Below, in pieces: positions 24,219 to 31,962 of a stretch of 40,103 nucleotides of DNA. A program made the position numbers and the translations under genes. The notes beneath the pieces are model-generated. The model was not told where the DNA came from, searched no databases, and saw nothing but the letters and a program-made list of their open reading frames with translations. The first letter of the stretch is position 1, and every line of letters starts with the position of its first letter. The DNA lies in the NCBI GenBank assembly GCA_025934895.1, contig JAICWH010000012.1, forward strand, positions 1 through 40,103. Direction: 5' to 3'. Source of the DNA: Nocardioidaceae bacterium (GTDB taxonomy: Bacteria > Actinomycetota > Actinomycetes > Propionibacteriales > Nocardioidaceae).

Positions 24219-24740
24219 ATGATTACCAAGGAAGCAACAGAGCGGGTCCGCGGCTGGTTCACCGGCCGAGTCCCCGACGAGTGGCAGCACGCTCCCGTCG
24301 ACGCGGTCGTGGACCGCGAGGAGATCAGCGTCCGGCTGACCCTCGCCGACGTGGATCTTCCCCAGGAGACGTCGGCTGCGGAGCTGGACGAGGCCCGCGC
24401 CGGCCGCGCGAAGGCGTTCCGGGAGGACACCCGCAGCCGGCGGATGGAGATCGCCCGCGAGGCCGAGCGCCGCTTCGACCGCAAGGTGTCCTGGCAGGTG
24501 AGCGTCGGTGACCGGACCGAGCTGTTCACCCACGTCGCCGCCCCGGTGATGACCCGGCTGCGTCAGCCCCAGCGGCAGGTGCTGGACACGCTCGTGGACG
24601 CCGGAGTGGCCCGGTCCCGCTCCGAGGCCCTCGGCTGGTGCGTGCGGCTGGTCGGACAGCACGAGGACGACTGGCTCACCGCCCTGCGAGAGGCGATGAC
24701 CGGAGTGGCCGACGTACGAGCGCAGGGGCCGACTGCCTGA
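24219..24740 (+). CDS. Conserved hypothetical protein, possible DNA-binding C-terminus
   Basis: 173-residue soluble, charged protein starting MITKEATERVRGWF. I do not recognise a named family. The middle (about 65-95) is a strongly charged helix rich in Arg and Glu. The C-terminal stretch LDTLVDAGVARSRSEALGWCVRLV resembles the helix pair of ribbon-helix-helix-type proteins (LVDAG...RSEALR), but this is weak. The start is fixed by TAATCT 7 nt upstream, which lies inside a perfect palindrome, so tight and possibly self-regulation is likely. Neighbours (methyltransferase, Fic-like) do not define a role. Confidence 0.75.
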   Translation: MITKEATERVRGWFTGRVPDEWQHAPVDAVVDREEISVRLTLADVDLPQETSAAELDEARAGRAKAFREDTRSRRMEIAREAERRFDRKVSWQVSVGDRTELFTHVAAPVMTRLRQPQRQVLDTLVDAGVARSRSEALGWCVRLVGQHEDDWLTALREAMTGVADVRAQGPTA

Positions 24741-24976
24741 GGCCGCGATCGGGCGGGACCTGGTCGACCCGGCGCATATGGCGGGGAGGTCCGGTTGACG
24801 ATCTGGCTGCCAGCGCAGGACCACCACGGCGTCACCGTCGGGACCCCGCGGCGCATACCGTCCTCGTCGTGCTCGAGCAACCTGCCCCCGGTGACAACGA
24901 GGCACCGTCGCCGATCGCTGCGGCTGACTTGTGTCGCTGACCGACCCGGGCCACCAGCGTCGCCCTTGCCTCGGGC

Positions 24977-24982
24977 TAGCCT
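24977..24982 (+). promoter_or_regulatory. -10 box (TAGCCT) of Fic-like gene
   Basis: TAGCCT ends 6 nt before GTG 24989; TTGCCT about 6 nt further upstream is too close to act as a -35. The 248-bp gap before this gene shows no other clear feature. Confidence 0.5.
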
Positions 24983-24988
24983 GCGCCC

Positions 24989-25723
24989 GTGCCCGACCCT
25001 GAAGGACCTGCGGACCCTCTTGCCCGGCTGACCGGCCTCGAGGGCGTGGCGTCGGCGATGGCCGCGACGCGCGACGGCATCGACGCTCTGCTCCGCGACC
25101 GGGGCCTGCGTCGCACGGCACCGTCCCTGACCGCGGAGTCACTGCTGCGCGGCGCCCATGCGAGCGCCGTTCTCGAGGGGTCGAGGAGCTCACTGGACGA
25201 GGTCCGGGACGGCAGCGGGGACCAGAGCGCCGCCGCGTCGGTGCGCCTCAGCACCGAGCTCCTCGGCCTCCTGCCGACGTTGTCCCGCTCGCCGCTGCAG
25301 GTGCTTGCTCGCCTGCACACCCTTGCCGGCAAGGGGATCGCGGCCGAGGACGACCTCGGCCGGCCTCGTGACGCCGTCGCCGCGGACCGTCTGCGCGGGC
25401 TCGCCGGAGTGCTCGCCGGCGCGACGTCGGCGCCCGCGCTCGTGCTGGCCGCGGTGGTGCACGGCGAGCTGGTCGCGTCGGCACCGTTCGTGTCGCACAA
25501 CGGTCTGGTGGCACGAGCCGCCGAACGGCTGGTGCTCGTCGCGCGCGGTGTCGACGAGAAGTCGCTGCTGGTCCCCGAGGCGGGGCATCTGCTGCTCCGC
25601 CGGCAGTACGAGTCGAACCTGCGGGGGTACCGCGACGGCGGTCCGGCCGGCGTGCGCTCCTGGCTGCTCTACGCGGCGGAGGCCTACACGAAGGGCGCCG
25701 AGGCCAGCCCGCTCGCCCTCTGA
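24989..25723 (+). CDS. Degenerate Fic-like protein (SCO3559-type)
   Basis: 244-residue, mostly helical protein. It keeps the Fic-like layout, including an ESLLRGAHASAVLEGSRSS segment resembling the inhibitory-helix region, but the catalytic HPFxxGNGRxxR reads APFVSHNGLVAR. The histidine, the acidic residue, the first glycine and the first arginine are lost, while the Asn-Gly and last Arg remain. It is therefore unlikely to be an AMP-transferase in the usual way. Streptomyces orthologues are labelled oxidoreductase without visible support. It is conserved next to the HAD phosphatase gene with a structured RNA between them. Confidence 0.78.
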   Translation: MPDPEGPADPLARLTGLEGVASAMAATRDGIDALLRDRGLRRTAPSLTAESLLRGAHASAVLEGSRSSLDEVRDGSGDQSAAASVRLSTELLGLLPTLSRSPLQVLARLHTLAGKGIAAEDDLGRPRDAVAADRLRGLAGVLAGATSAPALVLAAVVHGELVASAPFVSHNGLVARAAERLVLVARGVDEKSLLVPEAGHLLLRRQYESNLRGYRDGGPAGVRSWLLYAAEAYTKGAEASPLAL

Positions 25724-25724
25724 C

Positions 25725-25922
25725 GCGGACGGCGGGTCCGCCCGCGGAGAGTGCAAACGGCGCCGCGAGCCGAAGCTCGAAGCGCCGTTGCTGACACGTG
25801 AGACGAGGGCTACCAGGCGTGCACTCTCAACTGTTGCGTCCGGCGAACCGAACGGCAACGCCCAATTAGGAAGGGTAGTTCGCCGCGTGGGTACCTGACT
25901 CACGTGCGGTCTTCAGTTGTTG
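25725..25922 (-). ncRNA. Ms1/scr3559-like (6S-like) RNA
   Basis: A gene-free 251-bp gap with strong RNA structure on the minus strand. A perfect 9-bp stem GAGAGTGCA/TGCACTCTC (about 25748-25756 with 25831-25839) encloses an 8-bp stem AACGGCGC/GCGCCGTT and a CGAGC-TTCG-GCTCG hairpin, a UUCG tetraloop only in this orientation. The 5' part has CAACTG/CAGTTG and GTTGC/GCAAC pairings. The 3' end has a 9-bp GC hairpin (about 25725-25747). In S. coelicolor scr3559 and in mycobacteria Ms1, the 6S-like, RNA-polymerase-binding RNAs, occupy this same place beside the HAD gene. Identity is from synteny and structure; the ends are approximate. Confidence 0.68.
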
Positions 25923-25928
25923 CTCCTC

Positions 25929-25957
25929 TTTGTACCCCTGAGCCCGGACCGGGACAA
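25929..25957 (-). promoter_or_regulatory. Promoter of the Ms1-like RNA
   Basis: Minus strand: -35 TTGTCC (25957-25952), a 17-bp spacer, then -10-like TACAAA (25934-25929). The predicted start is near 25922. It begins 18 bp after the HAD gene stop. Confidence 0.5.
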
Positions 25958-25974
25958 GAGGCCCACGGCCTGGT

Positions 25975-26826
25975 CTAGCTGCCACGAAGGACCCGGCGGC
26001 GGGCCATCACGTAGGCCGCGCAGCCGACCAGCGCGACGGTTCCCACCACGGTGGCAGCCGTCGGGCGGCCGTACGGCAGCCGCATCCGGCTGCGCAGCGC
26101 CACCGGCCGAGTGAAGACCAGCACCGGCCAGCCGCGGGCCTGCGCCTCCCTGCGCAGCTCGCGGTCGGGGTTCACCGCATAGGGATGGCCGACCACCTCC
26201 AGCATGTGCAGGTCGGTCACCGAGTCACTGTAGGCGAAGCTGTTCGAGAGGTCGTAGTTGTTCTCATCCGCCAAGCGCTGCAGGGCTGCTGCCTTGTTCA
26301 CGCCGTAGGCGTAGTAGTCGATCTCCCCGGTGTAGTGCCCGTCCACGATCTCCATCTGGGTCGCCACCACACCTTCGGCGCCGAGCATCTCGCCGATCGG
26401 ATCGACCACCTCCGACCCGGACGCGGACACGATGATCACGTCCCTGCCGGCGAGATGGTGCTCCTCGATCAAGGACACCGCCTCGTCGTATACCAACGGG
26501 TCCACGACGTTGTGCAGCGTCTCGGCGACGATGTCGCGCACCGTCTGCACGTCCCAGCCGGCGCAGAGCGCGGACAGAAACTGCCGCATCTTCTCCATTT
26601 GGTCATGGTCAGCGCCGCCTACGTGGTATACGAACTGCGCGTAGGCGCTGCGGAGCACGGCCCGTCGGGAGATCAGGCCGCCCGCCTGGAAGGGCTTGCT
26701 GAACGCGAGCGTGCTCGACTTGGCGATGATCGTCTTGTCGAGGTCGAAGAATGCCGCCGGGCGCCCGTGCCGAGCACTCGTCAACCGTCCCGGGTCGGTG
26801 CCCGGGCCGGTCGGGACGCCGGTCAT
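25975..26826 (-). CDS. HAD-IB-family phosphatase with C-terminal membrane anchor (Rv3661/SCO3558-like)
   Basis: 283-residue HAD hydrolase of the SerB-related IB type. Motif I is FFDLDKTII, with nucleophile D28 and D30; VIIVSASGSEVV is motif II and YSDSVTDLHML motif III. A hydrophobic segment close to the C-terminus (VVGTVALVGCAAYVM) suggests a membrane tether. The substrate is unknown; Streptomyces orthologues are called morphological differentiation-associated. ATG 26826 has GAGGAAG upstream. It is bracketed by the Ms1-like RNA downstream and the 6C RNA upstream on the opposite strand, the same layout as in mycobacteria. Confidence 0.9.
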   Translation of the reverse strand: MTGVPTGPGTDPGRLTSARHGRPAAFFDLDKTIIAKSSTLAFSKPFQAGGLISRRAVLRSAYAQFVYHVGGADHDQMEKMRQFLSALCAGWDVQTVRDIVAETLHNVVDPLVYDEAVSLIEEHHLAGRDVIIVSASGSEVVDPIGEMLGAEGVVATQMEIVDGHYTGEIDYYAYGVNKAAALQRLADENNYDLSNSFAYSDSVTDLHMLEVVGHPYAVNPDRELRREAQARGWPVLVFTRPVALRSRMRLPYGRPTAATVVGTVALVGCAAYVMARRRVLRGS

Positions 26827-26846
26827 CAGGGCTTCCTCTCGTGTCG

Positions 26847-26865
26847 AAGGGCGAAAGCCGCCCTT
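26847..26865. promoter_or_regulatory. Hairpin in the HAD gene leader
   Basis: AAGGGCG and CGCCCTT form a 7-bp stem with a 5-nt loop, about 20 nt upstream of the HAD start codon. It could affect translation; no terminator U-run follows on the minus strand. Confidence 0.4.
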
Positions 26866-26984
26866 TGTCAGCGTAATGGCTCAAGTTCGAGCGGAGGTCG
26901 CGCTACATTGGGGAACGCAGGCCCGCTAGCACATTGTGCTTCGCCTGCACGTGCAGGCTCTCGTCCGTGGGTTACGGTGCGAGC

Positions 26985-27090
26985 TAAGGCCCAGCGGCAA
27001 CACCCCCCGGCCGCTGGCCCGGTCCGACTCCGGTTCTCGGTTCGGACCACGCGGTCCCTGGTCACCCCCCGGCCAGGGACCGCCCCTTTT
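26985..27090 (+). ncRNA. 6C RNA
   Basis: It has the two hallmark stem-loops, each with six cytosines in the loop. Stem 1 is CCAGCGGC/GCCGCTGG (26991-26998 with 27010-27017), with Cs at 27003-27008. Stem 2 is an 11-bp perfect stem (27051-27061 with 27073-27083), with Cs at 27065-27070. Stem 2 is followed by CCCTTTT and acts as the terminator. A TACGGT box at 26973-26978 fits the -10. It lies between ssd and the HAD gene, the same place as the M. tuberculosis B11/6C RNA. The 5' end is approximate. Confidence 0.9.
27051..27090 (+). terminator. Intrinsic terminator of 6C RNA
   Basis: 11-bp GC-rich stem with a C-rich loop followed by CCCTTTT; it is the second 6C hairpin. Confidence 0.8.
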
Positions 27091-27223
27091 AATCAGCCAC
27101 CGCCTCGTCTGCTCTGCGCGGGTGCGGAACCGGCTCCGGGCCAGATCCGGTCCACAGCCGCGGGCGGCCCCGAGTCGTCCCCAGGGTGTACGCCGGCCCT
27201 GGCAGGCGTGGCTGGGGCCCCGT

Positions 27224-27229
27224 CAGAGT
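27224..27229 (+). promoter_or_regulatory. -10-like box (CAGAGT) of ssd-tad operon
   Basis: CAGAGT ends 7 nt before ATG 27237, with the same spacing as the other leaderless starts here. Confidence 0.4.
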
Positions 27230-27236
27230 CGGCGCC

Positions 27237-28382
27237 ATGACGTCTGCTCCCGCTCTCCTCATCACCCGCGACGAGCTGCTCCTCGACGACCTGCTGCGGC
27301 TGGCTGCAGCAGCCGGGGTGGCGCCCGACGTCGCGCACGACACCACGTCCGGCCTGCGCGGGTGGTCCGCGTCGTCCGTCGTACTGCTCGGGGAGGATCT
27401 GGCCGCACAGGTGGCCCGCCAGCACCCGCCCCGCCGTGACCAGGTGCATCTGGTGGCCCGGGGGATGGTCGGCGACGAGGTGTTCCGCACTGCCCTGGCT
27501 GTCGGCGCCGTCGATGTCGTGGAGCTGCCGGCTGGGGATGCGTGGCTCGTGGAGCTCCTCACCGATGTTGTCGACGCCGCCGACGGCGGGCGCGGTGGGC
27601 GTGCCCGCACCATCGGGGTCGTCGCAGGGTCCGGAGGCGCCGGAGCAACCACCTTCGCGTGTGCCCTGGGGCTGGTCGCGGCGCTGTCCGAGACCGCGGT
27701 GCTCGTCGACCTCGACCCGCTGGGTCCCGGGGTGGACCGCGTGGCCGGTCTTGAACCAGGCAACGGCGTCCGGTGGGACGCACTGGTGTCCTCCAGTGGC
27801 CGCCTCGGGTCGCGGTCGCTACGCGCTGCCCTGCCCCTGACCAACGGCCTGGCGGTGCTGACCTGGTCCTCGGGCCGGCCGGTCGACGTCGATGCGGCGT
27901 CGGTGCGCGAGGTGCTGTCGGCCGCCCAGCGCGGCAACGACGTCGTCGTGCTCGACCTCCCCCGCACCGTCGACGACACCACGGCCGAGGTCGTCACCCG
28001 ATGCCACCAGGTGCTCGTCGTGACCGACGCGACGGTGGCCGGCGTGAGTGCGGCCGGCAAGGTGGCCGCCGTGCTGGCCCAGCTCAACGACCGGGTCGGG
28101 CTCGCTGTCCGAGCAGGCCGCGGAGCGGTGCCCTCCGGCCAGGTGGCGAGCGCACTCGGACTGCCGCTGGTCGTCGAGGTCGCGCACCAGCGTCGGCTGG
28201 CCGAGCAGGTCGACCTGGGACTCGGACCGGTGCACTCGCGACGGTCGTCGCTGGCCCGCGCGGCCCGGTCCGCCCTCGCCGCCTGCCCCGCACCGCCCGC
28301 AGTCGGCCACCTCCCCGCTGCCGCGGGTGTGTCCTGGGCGGGGCACGGGTCCGGCGTCACCTCCGGGCCGGCGCGCGGGTGA
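27237..28382 (+). CDS. ssd: Septum-site-determining-like protein Ssd/CpaE-type
   Basis: 381-residue MinD/CpaE-type protein with a receiver-like N-terminal domain (about 1-115) and a ParA-like domain after it. The Walker A position reads VAGSGGAGATTFA, so the P-loop lysine is replaced by Ala and ATP hydrolysis is doubtful; related Ssd proteins are also divergent. CpaE relatives position Tad pili and Rv3660c affects septum formation, so the name reflects synteny. It is the first gene of the tad operon and overlaps cpaF by 4 bp. Confidence 0.88.
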   Translation: MTSAPALLITRDELLLDDLLRLAAAAGVAPDVAHDTTSGLRGWSASSVVLLGEDLAAQVARQHPPRRDQVHLVARGMVGDEVFRTALAVGAVDVVELPAGDAWLVELLTDVVDAADGGRGGRARTIGVVAGSGGAGATTFACALGLVAALSETAVLVDLDPLGPGVDRVAGLEPGNGVRWDALVSSSGRLGSRSLRAALPLTNGLAVLTWSSGRPVDVDAASVREVLSAAQRGNDVVVLDLPRTVDDTTAEVVTRCHQVLVVTDATVAGVSAAGKVAAVLAQLNDRVGLAVRAGRGAVPSGQVASALGLPLVVEVAHQRRLAEQVDLGLGPVHSRRSSLARAARSALAACPAPPAVGHLPAAAGVSWAGHGSGVTSGPARG

Positions 28383-29551
28383 GAGCGGTGCCGGCCGCCG
28401 AGCTTCGGCCCACGGACGTCGTCGCCGAGGTCCGCGAGCACCTGGCCCGCAGCGGCGCGACTCTGAGCCCGGCCGTGGTCGCCTCCGCGTTACGAGATAA
28501 GGGCCGGCCGGTCGGCGATGCCACGGTCCTCGCGGTGCACGACCTCCTGCGCCAGGACGTCCTCGGCGCCGGTCCTCTGGAACCACTTCTGCGGCTTCCT
28601 GGCGTCACCGACGTGTTGGTCAACGGAGCGTCTGCCGTCTACATCGACCGGGGTGAGGGGCTCGAGCTCACCACCACCCGGTTCCCCGACGACGGCTCGG
28701 TTCGCAGACTCGCCCAGCGGCTGGCAGGCTCGGTGGGCCGGCGGTTGGACGACGCGACGCCGTACGTCGACCTCCGGCTCCCGGACGGCACCCGCTTCCA
28801 CGCCGTGCTCGCGCCCCTGTCCCGGCCGGGGTCGGTGATCTCTCTGCGGGTGCCGCGCGCCCGGGTGTTCACCCTCGAGGAGCTCCTGGACCGTGGCACG
28901 GTGAACGCGGACGGTGCGGCGCTGCTGCGCCGGCTCGTCGGCTCGCGTCTGGCGTTCCTGGTCAGTGGTGGCACCGGCTCAGGCAAGACAACCCTGTTGT
29001 CGGCGCTGCTCTCGTTGGTGGAGCCCGGTCACCGGATGGTCGTCGTCGAGGATGCCAGCGAGCTGCGGCCCGACCACCCCCACGTGGTGGGTCTCGAGTC
29101 CCGGCCCGCCAACGTCGAGGGAGCCGGTGAGGTGCCGATGCGGGTCCTGGTGCGACAGGCACTGCGGATGCGACCGGACCGGCTGGTCGTCGGGGAGGTG
29201 CGGGGTGCCGAGGTGACCGACCTGCTCGCGGCGTTGAACACCGGCCACGAAGGCGGCTGCGGCACCTTGCACGCCAACTCGGCCGGTGACGTCCCGGCCC
29301 GCATCGAGGCCCTCGCGATGGCGACCGGGATGCCACAGGCCGCCGTCCACAGCCAGCTCGCCTCGGCTGTCGACGCGGTGGTTCACGTGGCTCGTGGGAC
29401 GGGGGGTGTCCGCCGCGTCGCCGAGGTCGCGGTCCTCACCCGCGGCCCCGCTGGTCTCGTCTCGGCAGTCCCGGCCGTGACCTTCCCCGCGGACGGCAGC
29501 ACGGTCGAGCACCCGGCCACCGAGCTGCTCGGCGCGAGGCTGCACGCATGA
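28379..29551 (+). CDS. tadA: Tad pilus secretion ATPase (CpaF/TadA)
   Basis: 390-residue GspE/VirB11-type hexameric ATPase that powers Tad pilus assembly at the inner membrane face. Walker A is VSGGTGSGKTTLLSALL, Asp box VVVEDASELRP, Walker B DRLVVGEVRGAE, and the His box TLHANS is present. GTG 28379 overlaps the ssd stop (GTGA). Length and motifs are complete, so the motor looks functional. It is followed without a gap by the TadB membrane-platform gene. Confidence 0.94.
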   Translation: MRAVPAAELRPTDVVAEVREHLARSGATLSPAVVASALRDKGRPVGDATVLAVHDLLRQDVLGAGPLEPLLRLPGVTDVLVNGASAVYIDRGEGLELTTTRFPDDGSVRRLAQRLAGSVGRRLDDATPYVDLRLPDGTRFHAVLAPLSRPGSVISLRVPRARVFTLEELLDRGTVNADGAALLRRLVGSRLAFLVSGGTGSGKTTLLSALLSLVEPGHRMVVVEDASELRPDHPHVVGLESRPANVEGAGEVPMRVLVRQALRMRPDRLVVGEVRGAEVTDLLAALNTGHEGGCGTLHANSAGDVPARIEALAMATGMPQAAVHSQLASAVDAVVHVARGTGGVRRVAEVAVLTRGPAGLVSAVPAVTFPADGSTVEHPATELLGARLHA

Positions 29552-30342
29552 CCCTGGCTGCTGCCCTGCTGGCTGCCGCTGCCGTGGCCCTAATCTCCCC
29601 GGCACCGGGCCGCAGCCTCGCCGCGGCGTCGACCGGCCGGATCGGCCGGCGCCGGCCGCCGTTTGGCCCGGCCCTCATCTGCGTCCTGGTGGGTGCCGGT
29701 GCGGTGCTGGTGGTCCTCGTCGACGGGTTGCGGCTGGCGCTGGCGTTGGTCATCCTGGGCACCACGGCTGCGGGTGCCTCCCTGGTGGCACGCTCGCGCC
29801 GGACCAAGGCGGCGGAGACCCGGCAGGCGCGGGTTGTACAGGTCGCGGAGGCTCTGGCCGGGGAGCTGCGGGCCGGCCAGCCGCCGCTGACCAGTCTGGA
29901 GCACTGCGTCGACATGTGGCCTGCGTTCGGCACCGTGGTGGCTGCGGCTCGGCTGGGTGCCGACGTCCCGTCGGCTCTGCGGAGGATGGGGCGACAGCCC
30001 GGCGCGGAGGGGCTGCGCGAGGTGGCGTCCGCGTGGCAGGTGTCCGAACGCTCGGGCGCGGGGCTCGCCACGGCGCTGTCGCAGGTCGCGGACACCGCTC
30101 GGGCGCGGCAGGCCACCCGGCGGCTGGTGCAGGGCGAGCTGGCCTCCGCCCAGGCGACGGCCCGTCTTGTCGCAGGGCTGCCGGTGTTGTCGCTGGCCAT
30201 GTCGGCCGGCATCGGCGGCGACCCGTGGCACTTTCTCCTCGCCACCGGGCCCGGGCTGGTGTGCCTGGGACTCGGGTCGGTCTTCGCCTTCGCCGGGCTG
30301 CTCTGGATCGACCGCATCGCCGTCGCGGTGCTGCGTGGGTGA
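29548..30342 (+). CDS. tadB: Tad pilus inner-membrane platform protein TadB
   Basis: 264-residue type II secretion F-domain protein. There are hydrophobic segments near the N-terminus (1-20, 45-80) and a pair at the C-terminus (about 205-262), with the cytoplasmic F domain between (ELRAGQPPLTSLEHCVDMW, VSERSGAGLATALSQVADTAR). It should form the membrane platform with TadC around the ATPase. The ATG overlaps the ATPase stop by 4 bp. Confidence 0.9.
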   Translation: MTLAAALLAAAAVALISPAPGRSLAAASTGRIGRRRPPFGPALICVLVGAGAVLVVLVDGLRLALALVILGTTAAGASLVARSRRTKAAETRQARVVQVAEALAGELRAGQPPLTSLEHCVDMWPAFGTVVAAARLGADVPSALRRMGRQPGAEGLREVASAWQVSERSGAGLATALSQVADTARARQATRRLVQGELASAQATARLVAGLPVLSLAMSAGIGGDPWHFLLATGPGLVCLGLGSVFAFAGLLWIDRIAVAVLRG

Positions 30343-30348
30343 GTCGCG

Positions 30349-31071
30349 GTGACTGCGCTGCTCCTCGCGGCGGTTGCCGCCGGAGCGGCGGCGGCCCTCG
30401 CGCTTCCAGGCCCACCCGCGTCAGTGCTTCTCAGGCCACCGTCCGCCACGCAGCCCCCGCTTCGCGAGGACCCACCGATGCTGCGAGTGCTCGGCAGCGT
30501 CTCGGTCGCGGCGGTGGTGCTGTTCTTCGTCGGAGGGACCGCAGGCGCCGCGGCGGCGGTCATGGCGGCGCTCGGGTGCTGGTGGGCCACCGGACGGATG
30601 GAGCCGTCGTCGGTGCGTCGCCGGCGTGAGCTCCTGGCGGCCTCGATCCCGCATGCGGTCGACCTCCTCGCCGCGTCCCTGGTGGTCGGGCTCTCACCCG
30701 CTGCGGCGCTCGAGGAGATCACCGTCGTGGTCGAGCCGCCGCTCGCAGAGGAGCTCGCCGAACTGACCTCACGGCTGCGAATGGGGGTGGACCCGGTGAC
30801 GGTCTGGCGGGACCTCGCCGGTCACCCCCAGCTCGGTGGACTCGGTCGTGCCGTCCTGCGTGCCGTCGAGAGCGGCGCATCCGTGGCCGACGCGATGTCG
30901 CGGCTCGCCGATGATCAGCGCCGACTCAACCACGCCGAGGTGGAGAGCCGGGCGCGTGCCGTGGGCGTCAAGGCTGCCGTCCCGTTGGGCGTCTGCCTGC
31001 TCCCGGCCTTCATCCTGGTGGGCGTCGTGCCGTTGGTAGCAGGGTCCGTGTCGGTGCTGGTCGGCCGGTGA
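30349..31071 (+). CDS. tadC: Tad pilus inner-membrane platform protein TadC
   Basis: 240-residue partner of TadB with the same F-domain pattern (LLAASLVVGLSPAAALEEI, AVESGASVADAMSRLADDQRR). Membrane helices lie at both ends, the last one ending LVGVVPLVAGSVSVLVGR. GTG 30349 starts 6 bp after tadB. A 32-bp tandem repeat follows directly downstream, before the pilin gene. Confidence 0.9.
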   Translation: MTALLLAAVAAGAAAALALPGPPASVLLRPPSATQPPLREDPPMLRVLGSVSVAAVVLFFVGGTAGAAAAVMAALGCWWATGRMEPSSVRRRRELLAASIPHAVDLLAASLVVGLSPAAALEEITVVVEPPLAEELAELTSRLRMGVDPVTVWRDLAGHPQLGGLGRAVLRAVESGASVADAMSRLADDQRRLNHAEVESRARAVGVKAAVPLGVCLLPAFILVGVVPLVAGSVSVLVGR

Positions 31072-31085
31072 CCCGACGGCCCACC

Positions 31086-31185
31086 CCGGCCGACCCGGCG
31101 TGTCCGCAGGGCTCAACCCCGCCGACCCGGCGTGTCCGCAGGGCCCAGCCCCGCCGACCCGGCGTGTCCGCAGGGCCGAGGCTCC
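31086..31185 (+). repeat. 32-bp tandem repeat, three copies
   Basis: CGACCCGGCGTGTCCGCAGG begins at 31091, 31123 and 31155, exactly 32 bp apart. About 22 bases are constant and the rest vary slightly. It occupies the 269-bp tadC-pilin gap; related copies lie at 1-50, about 35681-35712 and 35767-35830 (inverted). Confidence 0.85.
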
Positions 31186-31340
31186 GCACGGCAAACCGTC
31201 CAGTTCGCCTCCACAGGCGCTGCCCTGGCCGACTGGTCCCCAGCGCCGGAACTGACGGTCGTGAGCCGGCGACGGCCCGGCGAGAGTCAGGCAACAACCA
31301 CATCAAGCGCCCATCTCGGTGGGCCAACAAGGAGGTCATC

Positions 31341-31523
31341 ATGACCCAGTCCCCGGTCGCCCGGCTGCGCAACGAGAGAGGAGTCACCACCGCCGAGTAC
31401 GCCGTGGTCACCGCCGCCGGCTGCGGCTTTGCATCCGTGTTGATCAAGCTGCTCACCAGCCAGTGGGGTCAGGACCTGATCAAGACCCTGTTCGAGCTCG
31501 TCTTGAAAGTCCTCGGGATCTGA
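31341..31523 (+). CDS. Small Flp-pilin-like protein (DUF4244)
   Basis: 60-residue pilin-like protein. A basic leader (RLRNERG) precedes VTTAEYAVVTAAGCGFASVLIKLL, with the prepilin-type Gly followed by a hydrophobic helix carrying Glu at +5. It is probably the main pilus subunit exported by the Tad machine. AAGGAGG lies 5 nt before the ATG, the strongest ribosome site in this cluster, in keeping with high expression. No prepilin peptidase gene is in the window. Confidence 0.88.
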   Translation: MTQSPVARLRNERGVTTAEYAVVTAAGCGFASVLIKLLTSQWGQDLIKTLFELVLKVLGI

Positions 31524-31527
31524 GCGC

Positions 31528-31962
31528 GTGTCCCAGCTTTTCGGTACGACGGCGACGGGGGCGCGCGGTTCGCGGCGCGCCCCCTGCGCTGCGCCTTCAC
31601 GGAGGACGCGCCGTGCCTCACAACGCGGTGCGGTGACAGCCGAGACGGTCATGGTGCTGCCCCTGCTCGTTGCAGTGGCCGTCGCTCTGGCCTGGATCCT
31701 TGCACTCGCCGCCACGCAGGTCCGAGTGGTCGACGCGGCCCGAGAGGTGGCTCGCGCGGCCGCGCGCAACGAGAGCCGCTCCGAGGCCATCGCGCTCGGC
31801 CGTCGGGTCGCGCCTCGGGGCTCGGTGATCAACCTGGACGTGCAGGACGGCACGGTGGTGGCACACGTCCATGTCCTGGTGCGAGGCCCGGCCGGTGTGC
31901 TGGCTTTCGTGCCTGGTCTCCGGGTCGAATCCGAGGCCGTCGCGGCCTTGGAGCAACGATGA
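31528..31962 (+). CDS. TadE-like pseudopilin
   Basis: 144-residue protein with an unusually long basic leader (about 34 residues) ending in SQRG, then AVTAETVMVLPLLVAVAVALAW, a prepilin-type helix with Glu at +5. It is likely a minor pilin. GTG 31528 lies 4 bp after the pilin stop; a shorter start would cut the leader. Its stop overlaps the next ATG. Confidence 0.82.
   Translation: MSQLFGTTATGARGSRRAPCAAPSRRTRRASQRGAVTAETVMVLPLLVAVAVALAWILALAATQVRVVDAAREVARAAARNESRSEAIALGRRVAPRGSVINLDVQDGTVVAHVHVLVRGPAGVLAFVPGLRVESEAVAALEQR

Noticed and set aside
24741-24988. tRNA or other RNA gene in the gap before the Fic-like gene
   Set aside because: No cloverleaf or strong stem was found; only a -10 box at its right end is supported.
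31086-31185. CRISPR array
   Set aside because: The repeats abut with 32-bp period and have no unique spacers of usual length; no cas genes are present.
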